Source of the DNA: Oxalobacteraceae bacterium
Lineage (GTDB): Bacteria; Pseudomonadota; Gammaproteobacteria; Burkholderiales; Burkholderiaceae_D
NCBI GenBank assembly: GCA_013284265.1
Contig: JABTBR010000017.1
Coordinates: 56,145 to 120,144, forward strand
Direction of reading: 5' to 3'
Length of the DNA: 64,000 nucleotides
The translations under genes were made by a program, and so were the position numbers. Positions 34,722 to 43,837 of this stretch are shown here, in pieces. The first letter of the stretch is position 1. The number at the start of each line of letters is the position of its first letter. The notes under the pieces are model-generated. The model worked only from the letters and a program-made list of their open reading frames with translations, searched no databases and had not been told where the DNA came from.

Positions 34722-35828
34722 ATGGCCAGCGTCAGCCTGCGCCAGGTCGTCAAGAGCTACGACAACAAGCACAACACCATCCACGGCGTGGACCTCGACA
34801 TCGCCGACGGCGAGTTCGTGGTCTTCGTCGGGCCGTCGGGCTGCGGCAAGTCCACCCTGCTGCGCATGATCGCGGGACTGGAAGGCATCAGCGGCGGCAC
34901 CCTGCATATCGGCGGCCAGCTGGCCAACGATATCGCGCCGGCCAAGCGCCAGCTGGCGATGGTGTTCCAGTCGTATGCGCTGTATCCGCACATGACGGTG
35001 TTCGAGAACATGGCCTTCGCGCTGAAGCTGGCCGGCCAGTCCGGCGCCGACGTCAGGACGGCGGTGGAACGGGCCGCCGCGATCCTGCAGATTACTCCGC
35101 TGTTGCAGCGCAAACCCAAGGAACTGTCGGGCGGCCAGCGCCAGCGCGTGGCGATCGGCCGCGCCATCGTGCGCAAGCCGGAGGTGTTCCTGTTCGACGA
35201 ACCACTGTCGAACCTGGACGCCAGCCTGCGCGTGCAGATGCGGGTGGAAATCAGCCGCCTGCACCAGGAACTCAAGAGCACCATGATCTATGTGACCCAC
35301 GATCAGGTCGAGGCGATGACCTTGGGCCAGCGCATCGTGGTGTTCAATGGCGGGCGCATCGAGCAGGTGGGCACGCCCTACGATCTGTACAACCATCCGG
35401 GCAATCTGTTCGTGGCCGGTTTCCTCGGCGCGCCCAAGATGAATTTCATCCCCGCCGAAGTGGTCACCATCGGCGCCGACGGGGTCAAGGTATTGCTGCC
35501 CGACGGCGCGCTGATCCAGGTCGCGGTGGCGGCCGAGGGCCTGCAGCCCGGCAGCGCCGTCACGCTGGGCGTGCGCGCCGAGCATTTGCAGCTGGGACCG
35601 GCCGGCGCCGCCGGATCGAACGCGATCGAGGTTGGCGTCGGCCATGTCGAGTATCTGGGCGACGTGGCCATCGTCTACACCACGCTGGCCGGCGCGAGCG
35701 AGATGATCGCGGTGCGCCAGCCGGTGGACACTGCCCCGCTGCGCACCGGCAGCCGCGCCAGCCTGCAACTGCCGGCGGGGCGCTGCATGCTGTTCGATGC
35801 TGCCGGTCGCGCGCTGGCACGCTTGTAA
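34722..35828 (+). CDS. ABC sugar transporter ATP-binding protein, MsmK/UgpC type
   Basis: 368 residues. Walker [10 protein letters not shown] at 37-45, Q-loop [13 protein letters not shown], signature [14 protein letters not shown] at 135-148, Walker [13 protein letters not shown]-loop THDQVEAM. The C-terminal third is the TOBE/MalK regulatory domain ([11 protein letters not shown]). It powers the MalF/MalG pair at 29968-31664. Its place 3 kb after the permeases, past the GH3 and AmpG-like genes, is unusual but still on the same strand and tightly packed. Last gene of the operon. Confidence 0.9.
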   Translation: MASVSLRQVVKSYDNKHNTIHGVDLDIADGEFVVFVGPSGCGKSTLLRMIAGLEGISGGTLHIGGQLANDIAPAKRQLAMVFQSYALYPHMTVFENMAFALKLAGQSGADVRTAVERAAAILQITPLLQRKPKELSGGQRQRVAIGRAIVRKPEVFLFDEPLSNLDASLRVQMRVEISRLHQELKSTMIYVTHDQVEAMTLGQRIVVFNGGRIEQVGTPYDLYNHPGNLFVAGFLGAPKMNFIPAEVVTIGADGVKVLLPDGALIQVAVAAEGLQPGSAVTLGVRAEHLQLGPAGAAGSNAIEVGVGHVEYLGDVAIVYTTLAGASEMIAVRQPVDTAPLRTGSRASLQLPAGRCMLFDAAGRALARL

Positions 35829-36011
35829 ACAGAAGCTGAAGTGGAACAACTCCCTCCTTCAGCCCCGCAGAACGCCTTCCGAACCGGTTTTATGTAACAA
35901 TACGGCGGTTTCGCAGGAACGCCATTTTTTACGGCTTCCGCCAGCCCCCTTGAGCGACGCTGCGGCCTATCCGCGCCGCGCGTCTACACGTCTTTGATTG
36001 AAGGATTGACC

Positions 36012-37307
36012 ATGTCCCACTTTCGTTTCGCTCGTATCAGCCTGATCCTGGCCGCCATCGGCCTCAATGCCGCTCCGGCGATCCTTGGCACTGCCGCCGC
36101 CTACGCCGCCGACCCCGCGCCCGCCGCCGCGCCGCCGGCCGATACGGTACGTCCTGAAATCTACAAGCTGATCGACCCGGCGGTGGTCAATGAACTGGTG
36201 GCGGCGAAAAACTACGCCGAAGTGCAGAAGCGTATCGACCAGGCCGAAGCCATCGCCGACAAAACCGTGTACGAGAATTTCATCCTGAATCGCATGCGCT
36301 ACGCCATCGCTTCGGGCAGCGGCAACAACGCCATGGCCGCCACCACGCTGAGCGCGCTGATCGATTCGGGCAAGCTGACCCCGAAGGATAAGGTGGACTT
36401 CATCCAGGCGCTGGGCAATCTGTACTACAACGGCAAAGACTATCCGAAAGCGATCGAAGCCTTCACCCGCTACGGCGTGGAAAGCGGCGACACCGCCAAG
36501 CAGCGTCCTTACATCATCCGCGCCTATTACTTCAGCAACGACTTCGCCACCGCGAAAACTGAGCTGAACAAGGACCTGGAAGCCCACCACAAGGCCGGCA
36601 CCAAGCCTGCCATGGAAGAGCTGCAGATGCTGGTCAACATCTCCGCCAAAACCAAGGACACCGCCGGCTACCTGATCGCGATGGAACAGCTGGTCAAGTA
36701 CTACCCGTCGGACGCTTACTGGAACGACCTGGTGCGCCGCACCCAGGGCAAGTCCAGCTTCAACGCCCTGCGTCTGCGCCTCGACGCCCTGCGCCTGCAG
36801 CGCACCGTCGTCGCGCAACTGGAAGGCGACGACTACGCCGACCTGGCCGAACTGGCGATGCTGGGCGGCTTCTCGGCCGAAGCGAAGAACGCGCTGGACA
36901 AGGGCTTTGAACTGGGCCTGCTGGGCACCGGCCCCGACGCGGCCAAGCACAAGAAACTGCGCGAGCAGGCCAACAAGGGCGCCGCCGACGACACGAAAAA
37001 CATCGGCGCGGGCGAAGCGGCGGCGATGAAATCGAAGGGCGGCGTGGGCCTGGTCAACCTGGGTTACACCTATGTGACGATGGACCAGTTCGACAAAGGC
37101 ATCGACCTGATGCAAAAAGGGATCGCCCGGGGCGTGGCCAAGAATCCGGAAGATGCGAAACTGCGTCTGGGTTATGCCTACGCGCTGGCCGGCCGCAAGG
37201 ATGATGCGATCAAGACGCTGGAAACCATCCAGGGTGCCGACGGCAGCGGCGATCTGGCGCGCTTCTGGATTCTGTGGCTGAACCGTCCGGCGACCGTCGC
37301 GAAATAA
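36012..37307 (+). CDS. Periplasmic tetratricopeptide-repeat protein
   Basis: 431 residues from ATG at 36012 (AAGGA upstream). Signal peptide to about residue 34 (FARISLILAAIGLNAAPAILGTAAAYA). An Ala/Pro linker follows, then helical pairs typical of TPR: VDFIQALGNLYYNGKDYPKAIEAFTRYG and VNLGYTYVTMDQFDKGIDLMQKGI, KLRLGYAYALAGRKDDAIKTLE. The partner is unknown. It has its own leader of 183 bp and a strong terminator, so it is a single-gene unit although it follows the GlcNAc operon. Confidence 0.82.
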   Translation: MSHFRFARISLILAAIGLNAAPAILGTAAAYAADPAPAAAPPADTVRPEIYKLIDPAVVNELVAAKNYAEVQKRIDQAEAIADKTVYENFILNRMRYAIASGSGNNAMAATTLSALIDSGKLTPKDKVDFIQALGNLYYNGKDYPKAIEAFTRYGVESGDTAKQRPYIIRAYYFSNDFATAKTELNKDLEAHHKAGTKPAMEELQMLVNISAKTKDTAGYLIAMEQLVKYYPSDAYWNDLVRRTQGKSSFNALRLRLDALRLQRTVVAQLEGDDYADLAELAMLGGFSAEAKNALDKGFELGLLGTGPDAAKHKKLREQANKGAADDTKNIGAGEAAAMKSKGGVGLVNLGYTYVTMDQFDKGIDLMQKGIARGVAKNPEDAKLRLGYAYALAGRKDDAIKTLETIQGADGSGDLARFWILWLNRPATVAK

Positions 37308-37328
37308 ATCGCGCCAGGCACAATACAT

Positions 37329-37374
37329 AAAAAGCCCCCCAGCCTGAGCGTGCTCAGTGCTGGGGGGCTTTTTT
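37329..37374 (+). terminator. Rho-independent terminator of the TPR gene
   Basis: AAAAGCCCCCCAGC / GCTGGGGGGCTTTT with an inner CTGAGC-GT-GCTCAG stem and a T6 run. Bidirectional by its A run. Confidence 0.93.
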
Positions 37375-37420
37375 ACATCCACAACGAAACACTGCCAGCG
37401 GGCCGGCGGCAGCTGAAAAA

Positions 37421-37483
37421 AACCCACGGCGTAAATCTGGGGTCTGACCCGGCGGGTCAGACCCCGGCTCTTTGCCGTGGGTT
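37421..37483. repeat. Palindromic dispersed repeat, copy C (short form)
   Basis: 63-bp core from AACCCACGGC to GCCGTGGGTT. The centre is a perfect 13-bp inverted repeat, GGGGTCTGACCCG / CGGGTCAGACCCC, around one base. AAAGA arm on the right. It lies between convergent genes. Confidence 0.93.
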
Positions 37484-37493
37484 CTAACAACGT

Positions 37494-38615
37494 TTACACC
37501 TTCACATAGATACGGCGCCGGTCCATGATCCAGCCCACCAGCCAGCAGCACAGCATGAAGGCGACGGCGAACAGCAGCGAACTGACCGGCGCCGGGCCTA
37601 TGCCCTTGAACAGCGCGCCATACAGCCACGCATACGCCGTCTGCCCGCCCACCTGGACACGGAACAGTATCACCACCAGCAGTTCCGACAGCAGGTAGAT
37701 GAACAGGGTGTTCTTGCCAAATACCTCGAAGAAGTAAGTCCAGCGGCGCTGGCCGCGTCCTTCGATCAGATAGATCAGCAGCGGCAGCACCAGCAGATCC
37801 AGCCCCACCGTCAACAGCACATAGGAACTGGTCCACAGCTTTTTATTGATCGGGAAAACCGCATTCCAGCACAGCGCCACGGCGATGCACGCCATGCCTG
37901 CTGCCACCAGACGCAGCAGGGTGCCGCCGCCCTGCCCGCGCTGCTGGATCAGGCGTCCGGCGAAGTAGCCGGCGATGACATTGACGGTGGCCGGCAAGGT
38001 ACCCAGCACGCCTTCCGGGTCGAAGGCGAGACCTTCGCCACGGTACAGATGCGACTCGCCCAGCAGCAGCAGGTCCAGTGCGCGCCCGGCATTGCCGGCC
38101 AGCGTGTAGTCGCCAAAATGGGCCATGATGGCCCAGTAGCCCAGCAGGCTGGCCACGCAGAACAGCAATCCGCCGCGCGCCTTCCAGAAGTGCAGGATCA
38201 GCGAAGCAAGGCCGAAGCACAGGGCGATCCTTTGCAGCACGCCGGGAATCCGGGTGGCCGACAGCGGCGACAGCATCCAGCCGTCCGCGCCATCGCTGGC
38301 GAAGAACGGGAACCAGTACAGCAGGAAGCCGAGCAGGAAGATCAGCGCGCTGCGCCGTCCCACCTTGGCCAGCACCGCGCCATTGCCCAGCGCCGCATAC
38401 TTGGGCAGCGCGAAACTGAGGGCGTTGCCGACGGCGAACAGGAAGGTCGGGAATACCCAGTCGGTCGGCGTGAAGCCATGCCAGAGCGCGTGCAGCAGCG
38501 GCGCAAAGGTATGGCTATCGTCGCCGGGTGTGTTGACCACGATCATCAGCGCGACCGTCAGGCCGCGCAGCACATCGAGCGACAGGTAGCGGCTGGCCGA
38601 AGCTGGCGCGCTCAT
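37494..38615 (-). CDS. NagX-like membrane acetyltransferase-family protein
   Basis: 373 residues from ATG at 38615, which overlaps the GH18 stop by four bases. About ten membrane helices. SRYLSLDVLRGLTVALMIVVNTPG and FPTFLFAVGNALSF are typical of the family that includes heparan-alpha-glucosaminide N-acetyltransferase (DUF5009) and NagX of chitin-using bacteria. FFEVFGKNTLFIYLLSEL is near the end. It might acetylate or transport amino sugars across the inner membrane; the reaction is not established. Last gene of the TonB receptor-GH18-NagX operon. Confidence 0.8.
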   Translation of the reverse strand: MSAPASASRYLSLDVLRGLTVALMIVVNTPGDDSHTFAPLLHALWHGFTPTDWVFPTFLFAVGNALSFALPKYAALGNGAVLAKVGRRSALIFLLGFLLYWFPFFASDGADGWMLSPLSATRIPGVLQRIALCFGLASLILHFWKARGGLLFCVASLLGYWAIMAHFGDYTLAGNAGRALDLLLLGESHLYRGEGLAFDPEGVLGTLPATVNVIAGYFAGRLIQQRGQGGGTLLRLVAAGMACIAVALCWNAVFPINKKLWTSSYVLLTVGLDLLVLPLLIYLIEGRGQRRWTYFFEVFGKNTLFIYLLSELLVVILFRVQVGGQTAYAWLYGALFKGIGPAPVSSLLFAVAFMLCCWLVGWIMDRRRIYVKV

Positions 38616-39661
38616 GGACGCACCTTGACCGAGTCGGCACCGGAAGCGGCGAACGCGCGCGCAAACACGCGGGCGAAGGCGCCGCTGGCTTCGTTCAGCG
38701 TGCTGCAAGTGGCATCGGCGCCCTTGACGATGCCGCGGCACGGGGTGTCGCGGTCCAGCGACCAGAAATGCAGGCCGGCCAGCTTCATGGCGCGCACGGC
38801 GCCGGCCAGGTAGCGCGCGTCGGCCACGCTGAAGACATTGTCGACCACGTCGTTTACGCCCACCATCGGCGTGACTTCGATCTGGTTCAGCGGCACGCCA
38901 TATTTGGCGTGCACATTGCGCACCGCCTGGATGGCGGAGCGGCCCATGTCGCAGCGGCCCTGGCGCACCACGCAGTTGGCCGCGCTGGCGGGGCCGTAGT
39001 CCATCACCATCAGGTTCAGCGCGTAGCCGCGCAGGCCACTGGCGCGCACGGCGCGCAGCACCATTTCGGCGGTGCCGTTCAGGCTGGTGCGGCTGCCGTC
39101 GGAGGCGGCCAAGGTGGCGACGGTAAAGCTGAAGCGCAGCGCGGGACGGCGCGCCTGCACGGCGACGGCGCGCGCCAGCAGCGACGCCACCTGGGCCTCG
39201 CTCTGTCCTTCTTCAATATCGAAATCGATGCCCAGCAGATGGGGCGAATCGTAGCGGGCGATGAAGCGCTCCATGCCCGCGTCGCTGGCGCAGGTAAACA
39301 TGCTGCCCTGGCCGCCGGTGGAAATGATATAGCCGATACCGGCGCCGTCGAAGGCGCCCACATTGGCGTCGGCCACGGCCTGCGCCGGCTCCTTGCCCCA
39401 CTGTTCGGCGCCGCATTCGCCGCTGGCGAAGGCCCAGGTCAGGGCGCCGCGTCCAAAGCTGCTGCTGTTGCCGCTGATGTAGGGCTGGCGCACGCCCTCC
39501 GGCGCGGCGGTGATGACGTTGCTGGCGGCGTCGTTCCACATCGCCAGATGTTTATAGGGGCTGTAGACGAAGCGCGGCGCGTCCGGCGCGCCGGCGGCAA
39601 GCGCCAGCGGCCCTGCTGAAACCAGCGCAAGCGCGCACAAAGAAGACCGGAATGAAGTCAT
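38612..39661 (-). CDS. GH18 family secreted chitinase-like protein
   Basis: 349 residues from ATG at 39661. Signal peptide MTSFRSSLCALALVSAGPLALAAGA. The GH18 catalytic signature appears as LLGIDFDIEEG with D146, D148 and proton donor E150; LNLMVMDYG and LHFWSLDRDTPC (a Trp at the barrel end) also fit. It has a single catalytic domain with no chitin-binding module, so it is more likely to act on soluble oligosaccharides in the periplasm or outside than on crystalline chitin. Its stop overlaps the NagX-like start, and it lies 175 bp after the TonB receptor gene. Confidence 0.87.
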   Translation of the reverse strand: MTSFRSSLCALALVSAGPLALAAGAPDAPRFVYSPYKHLAMWNDAASNVITAAPEGVRQPYISGNSSSFGRGALTWAFASGECGAEQWGKEPAQAVADANVGAFDGAGIGYIISTGGQGSMFTCASDAGMERFIARYDSPHLLGIDFDIEEGQSEAQVASLLARAVAVQARRPALRFSFTVATLAASDGSRTSLNGTAEMVLRAVRASGLRGYALNLMVMDYGPASAANCVVRQGRCDMGRSAIQAVRNVHAKYGVPLNQIEVTPMVGVNDVVDNVFSVADARYLAGAVRAMKLAGLHFWSLDRDTPCRGIVKGADATCSTLNEASGAFARVFARAFAASGADSVKVRP

Positions 39662-39775
39662 GGGTTCTCTATTCACAAATGAAAAAAGGCTGCCAGCCTT
39701 TTCAAGCACCCGGCGCCGTCGCACAAGAACGACGCAGGGGCTTGCATAAGGGCCGGACAGCCAACAGTACCACCC

Positions 39776-39807
39776 CGGCGCCGCACAGCTTCATGCGGCG
39801 CCGTTTT
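39776..39807 (+). terminator. Plus-strand hairpin with T run between the GH18 and TonB receptor genes
   Basis: CGGCGCCGC / GCGGCGCCG with a 10-base loop and then TTTT on the plus strand. Both flanking genes are on the minus strand, so as a terminator it would stop antisense transcription. On the minus strand it is a hairpin without a T run and could tune receptor-to-GH18 read-through. Confidence 0.5.
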
Positions 39808-39836
39808 CCCGCAGGGGACTAGCCCCCGCGAAAGGA

Positions 39837-42539
39837 TCAGTACTTGATGCGCACACCACCGTAAATGGTTTTGCCGTTTTTATACACGCCGGCGATTTGA
39901 GTCGTATCGGTCTTGTACACGGTCAGCAGAGGATCGTTCAGGTTCTGCGCTTCCAGCGTGAACTGGATAGCCTTGTTGAGCGTGTAGTTCAGCGCGATGT
40001 TCAGCGATGCATTGGCGCTCTGGAAGTAGTCGGCGCCGCCGCGGTTACCCAGCTTGTAGGTGGAACGGCGGCTGTAGCCTACCCGTGCGCTGAAGCTGTC
40101 ATCTTCGTAGAAGGCGCCGATGTTGTACGAGTTCTTCGAGGTACCGTACAGCGAGCAGTCTTCGGTGGCCTTGCCGTTGCAGGTGCCTTCAGCCAGTTTG
40201 CTGGTCTGCTTGCCGTCTGCGTAGGTGTAGTTGGCCGATACGCCGATGCCGCCCCAGATATTCTGCTCGTAGGCCGCGTTCAGGCCGACCAGCTTGCCGT
40301 CGCTGTTGACCGGCGAGGAGATATCGTAGTTGGCGATCGCGCCCTGCTTGGATGCGTCGGCATACGGCAGGATGCTGTGGCCGTAGGCGATCACGCCTTT
40401 GAGCTGGCTGGCGAAGATACCGGCCGAGACCAGGGCTTTCGGTGCGAAGTACCACTCGGCGCTGAAGTCGATGTTATTGCTGCGGATCGGTTTCAGGTAA
40501 GGATTGCTGCCCACGCCGTTGTGCTCCAGATCGCGCAGGTCGTTGCCGGCCATCTGGCCGAAGTCCGGACGCGACATGCCGCGGTTCAGGGCGAAGCGGC
40601 CCACCAGGTTCTTCGCCAGATCCGCACGCAGGTTCAGGCTAGGCAGGATGTCGGTGAAGCTCTGCTCGTAGTTCGGCTTGCCGCCTGGCAGGAAGGCCTG
40701 GATATCCATCTTGGTACGCACCAGACGCACGCCGACGTTACCGCTGATGTCGTCGGTCGGCTGCAGATTGGCCATGGCGTAGGCCGCGCTGACGTCTTCC
40801 TTGATGTTGAATTCCTGCTGGGTCGCATGGGTGTTGAAGGTGGCGTATTTGGCGACCCAGGAGGCGACGTATTCATTGCTGATCTTGAACGGGCTAAAGC
40901 CTGGGGTCGGGTTGACCGGCAGATTGCCATACCAGTTGGAACCGTAGTTGCCGATCGCGCTGTCCGGAATCTGCGATTCGTCGTCCGCGCCCTTGCCCAG
41001 GGTCATGGCCATCTTGGTCAGGTCGCGCTCATGCTTGGCGACGCGCGCGCCGAACTTGATCGATGGAACTTTGTCGAACGCCAGTTTCAGCTCGCCGTCG
41101 ACCTGGCCATAGGTTTCCTTGTCGTGCGATTCGGTATAGCTGCCCCAGCCGCCAATGCCGCCGCCGCTGCGCACGAACTTGTCGCCGCCCGGGACGTTGA
41201 GCACGAAGATGCCCTGGTCGGTCAGCGAATAGCCGGCGCCCTGGTTCCAGCCGCTCAGCACTTCAAAGCCCACGTCCTGGGTCTTGCCGCTACCCTTGGT
41301 CTGGCCCAGTTTGCTGGTGAAGGTCAGGTCGGGATTGACCACCCATTTGGCGTCGAAGTTGAGGAACTTGGAATCGGTCTTGGCATCCGGACGGGCCGCG
41401 ACGTCTTCCACCACCGAGTAGGCGCCGGCCGAACTTGGGCCGAAGGCGTCCTTACCGTAGAACACCGAGGTGATGGTGTTGCCCTTGACGGTGACCGGTC
41501 CGGTCGGCGCGGCCGACTTGCCGTTCCAGCCAGGACCATTGGCGGCGTTGATGGTGTCGGCCATGTAGTTGGTGTTGAAGTTCTTCGCGTCCACGGTGGA
41601 CAGGAAGCCCGACAGATCCAGCGTCACATTGCTGGCCGGTTTCCATTGCGCTTCCAGGTAGCCGCCCTGGCGCTTGCGTTCCTGTTCGAACAGGGTGGCG
41701 CCGCTCAGCAGGCTCAGGTTCTTGCCGGCCAGCGCGGGATCGGCATAGTTGGCCGGGGTCTTGTCCCACCACACGCCTTCGGAACCGGCGCGCTGCAGCT
41801 TGCGCTGCTGCGAGAATACCTGGCCGAGGACACCGAAGGTATTGTCTTCACTCTTCCAGTTGATCAGGGCCGACAGCGACGGGTCGGTCTTCTTGGCGGC
41901 GCTCGAGTAAGCCGCTTCCACCGAGGCGGACGTGGTCAGGCGCTGTTTGAATTCCAGTGGCTTGCGGGTCTGGATGTCGACGGTACCGGCGGCGCCACCT
42001 TCGAGCAGGTCGGCCTGCGAGGATTTATGCACCACGATGCGGCCCACCAGATCCGATGGCAGCAGGGTGTAGGACACGCTGCGGCCGCCGTTGGCGATGT
42101 TCGGACCGTACCAGTCGCCGCTCGATACCGAGTGGCCATTGAGCGTGGTCAGGGTGAATTGCGAGGACAGTCCGCGCAGTTGCACGTGTTCGTTTTCGCC
42201 GAAGGAGCCTTCGGCCGAACCGGCGCTGGTGGTGGTCACGCCGGGTACGCGCGACAGCGAGTCGGCCACGTTCTTGTCCGGCATCTTGCCGATGTCTTCG
42301 GCGGTGATGACTTCCACCAGCGACTCGGCGTTTTTCTTCTGGTTCAGCGACTGCTGCAGCGAAGCGCGGATACCGGTCACCACCACCACTTCTTCGGCTT
42401 TTTTGGCTTCTTGCGCCTGGGCCGCGGTCGTACTCACGCCCATCCCCATGGCCAGCATGGCAACGGCGATGGCGATCGGCGTTTTACGGCTGGAACCCTG
42501 TACCAGGACGCGCTTTTCTACAGTGTTGATACCCTTCAT
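39837..42539 (-). CDS. TonB-dependent receptor, chitooligosaccharide type
   Basis: 900 residues. Signal peptide ending near 43 (STTAAQAQ). A TonB box-like EEVVVVTGIR is at 49-58. The plug domain (RASLQQSLNQKKNAESLVEVITAEDIGKMPDKNVADSLSRVPGV) is the form common to oligosaccharide receptors of Xanthomonas and Caulobacter type. The 22-strand barrel ends with the outer-membrane signal GKTIYGGVRIKY. It carries oligosaccharides over the outer membrane using TonB energy. GGGGGAG precedes the ATG. First gene of an operon with GH18 and NagX-like genes, divergent from a GntR regulator, with ATACCA/TGGTAT boxes in the promoter region. Confidence 0.88.
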   Translation of the reverse strand: MKGINTVEKRVLVQGSSRKTPIAIAVAMLAMGMGVSTTAAQAQEAKKAEEVVVVTGIRASLQQSLNQKKNAESLVEVITAEDIGKMPDKNVADSLSRVPGVTTTSAGSAEGSFGENEHVQLRGLSSQFTLTTLNGHSVSSGDWYGPNIANGGRSVSYTLLPSDLVGRIVVHKSSQADLLEGGAAGTVDIQTRKPLEFKQRLTTSASVEAAYSSAAKKTDPSLSALINWKSEDNTFGVLGQVFSQQRKLQRAGSEGVWWDKTPANYADPALAGKNLSLLSGATLFEQERKRQGGYLEAQWKPASNVTLDLSGFLSTVDAKNFNTNYMADTINAANGPGWNGKSAAPTGPVTVKGNTITSVFYGKDAFGPSSAGAYSVVEDVAARPDAKTDSKFLNFDAKWVVNPDLTFTSKLGQTKGSGKTQDVGFEVLSGWNQGAGYSLTDQGIFVLNVPGGDKFVRSGGGIGGWGSYTESHDKETYGQVDGELKLAFDKVPSIKFGARVAKHERDLTKMAMTLGKGADDESQIPDSAIGNYGSNWYGNLPVNPTPGFSPFKISNEYVASWVAKYATFNTHATQQEFNIKEDVSAAYAMANLQPTDDISGNVGVRLVRTKMDIQAFLPGGKPNYEQSFTDILPSLNLRADLAKNLVGRFALNRGMSRPDFGQMAGNDLRDLEHNGVGSNPYLKPIRSNNIDFSAEWYFAPKALVSAGIFASQLKGVIAYGHSILPYADASKQGAIANYDISSPVNSDGKLVGLNAAYEQNIWGGIGVSANYTYADGKQTSKLAEGTCNGKATEDCSLYGTSKNSYNIGAFYEDDSFSARVGYSRRSTYKLGNRGGADYFQSANASLNIALNYTLNKAIQFTLEAQNLNDPLLTVYKTDTTQIAGVYKNGKTIYGGVRIKY

Positions 42540-42903
42540 ATACTCCCCCTTGAGTGTGGCTTTGCGTCGAAAGCCTGTCTGTTTTCACCGGAATCATCTG
42601 CAAGGCACCGCCGCCGCGGCGCCTTGCAAATTCGTACTTACAACCACTTCCAAACCAGTTCAACGCCAATATACCGCAGCTCAATACCAGAACACTACCA
42701 ATTTTCCATCGTATTTTTCTATGTTGTATGCCAAACACAGACCACTTTAGCCATTCCCCTGTTCCCATAGGGCAGTCTTCCTGTAGCACAGGTCAACACC
42801 ACAGTAATACCAACTGTGTGGCCTTTTTTGGTATGATCCACCGACGTAATTCCACTACAGGGGCCGCGCAAGGTACGCGCCCCGCACCGGAGACCACGAC
42901 GGT
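42540..42903. promoter_or_regulatory. Divergent promoter region of the TonB receptor and second GntR gene
   Basis: This 364-bp gap holds no gene. On the minus strand TATATT (42673-42668) could be the receptor -10. ATACCA at 42684-42689 and a spaced pair ATACCA (42807-42812) ... TGGTAT (42829-42834) match the boxes before the GlcNAc kinase gene. They are candidate sites for one or both GntR proteins. No strong ribosome site precedes the GntR ATG. Confidence 0.5.
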
Positions 42904-43644
42904 ATGACATCGCTTGCAGAAATCATGCAGAACCTGGGTCAGACCAGCAGCCTGCCCCTGTACCAGCAATTGCAGCGCGCGCTGCGCGAATCGATCGACA
43001 AACGCCTGTTCGGCCCGGACGAGGCGCTGCCGGCCGAGCGCCAGCTGGCCACCGATTTGTCGGTGTCGCGCATCACGGTGCGCAAGGCCATCGACGGCCT
43101 GGTCGACGAAGGCTTGCTGGTACGCCGGCCCGGCTCGGGCAATTTCATCAATACACGGATAGAGAAGAACTTCGCCAAACTGACCTCGTTTTCCGAGGAC
43201 ATGCGCGCGCGCGGACGCAATCCGCGCAGCGTCTGGCTCAAGCGTTCGGAGGGGACGGTCACGCCGGAGGAGGCGCTGCGGCTGCGCCTGAGTCCGGGGG
43301 CGGCGGTGTACCGCTTCCACCGCATCCGCTATGCGGACGACGTGCCGATGTGTCTGGAGTACGCCACCATTGTGGCGTCCGCCCTGCCCTCGCTGGAGGC
43401 GGTGCAGGTGTCGATGTACGATGCGCTCGAGCAGGCCGGCAACCGGCCGGTGCGCGCGCTGCAAAGACTGAGCGCGCTACTGCTCAGCAGCGAACAGGCC
43501 GCGCTGCTGCAGGCCAGTGCCGGCGACGCGGGACTGTCGGTGGAGCGGCTGGGTTTTTTGAAGGATGGACGGGCGGTGGAGTTTTGCCGCTCTTACTTCC
43601 GCGGCGATATGTATGATTTTGTGGCGGAGTTGAGTACCAGCTAG
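42904..43644 (+). CDS. GntR/HutC family regulator, second copy
   Basis: 246 residues. HTH region SSLPLYQQLQRALRESIDKRLFGPDEALPAERQLATDLSVSRITVRKAIDGLV, with ALPAER and SRITVRKAI as GntR hallmarks. The UTRA effector domain begins near 92 (FAKLTSFSEDMRARGRNPRSVWLKR) and ends with FCRSYFRGDMYDFVAEL, very like the end of the regulator at 25789. It is divergent from the TonB receptor gene and so is its likely repressor, with an amino sugar phosphate as inducer. Confidence 0.87.
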   Translation: MTSLAEIMQNLGQTSSLPLYQQLQRALRESIDKRLFGPDEALPAERQLATDLSVSRITVRKAIDGLVDEGLLVRRPGSGNFINTRIEKNFAKLTSFSEDMRARGRNPRSVWLKRSEGTVTPEEALRLRLSPGAAVYRFHRIRYADDVPMCLEYATIVASALPSLEAVQVSMYDALEQAGNRPVRALQRLSALLLSSEQAALLQASAGDAGLSVERLGFLKDGRAVEFCRSYFRGDMYDFVAELSTS

Positions 43645-43679
43645 CGCTTGCGCCGCCAAGGTGCCGGCGGCGCTTTTAA

Positions 43680-43742
43680 AACCCACAGCAAAGAGCTGGG
43701 GTCTGACCCGCCGGGTCAGACCCCGGATTTGCGCCGTGGGTT
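43680..43742. repeat. Palindromic dispersed repeat, copy D (short form)
   Basis: 63-bp core. The left arm is AACCCACAGCAAAGAGCTGGGG, where the GGC/GCC pair of the AAAGA hairpin is changed to AGC/GCT on both sides. Centre GGGGTCTGACCCG / CGGGTCAGACCCC. AAAGA arm on the left. Between convergent gene ends. Confidence 0.93.
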
Positions 43743-43837
43743 TCCGGCGCGCGCCGGCGGCCCCTCGGCGCAGCACCGCAGCCTTATTTGGCCTCGCGCG
43801 GTGCGCCTGCGCCACTTCAGCGCCGCACTACAAGGCC

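Noticed and set aside
39897..42770. 957-codon open frame opposite the TonB receptor
   Set aside because: Mirror frame of a conserved gene; composition unlike real proteins here.
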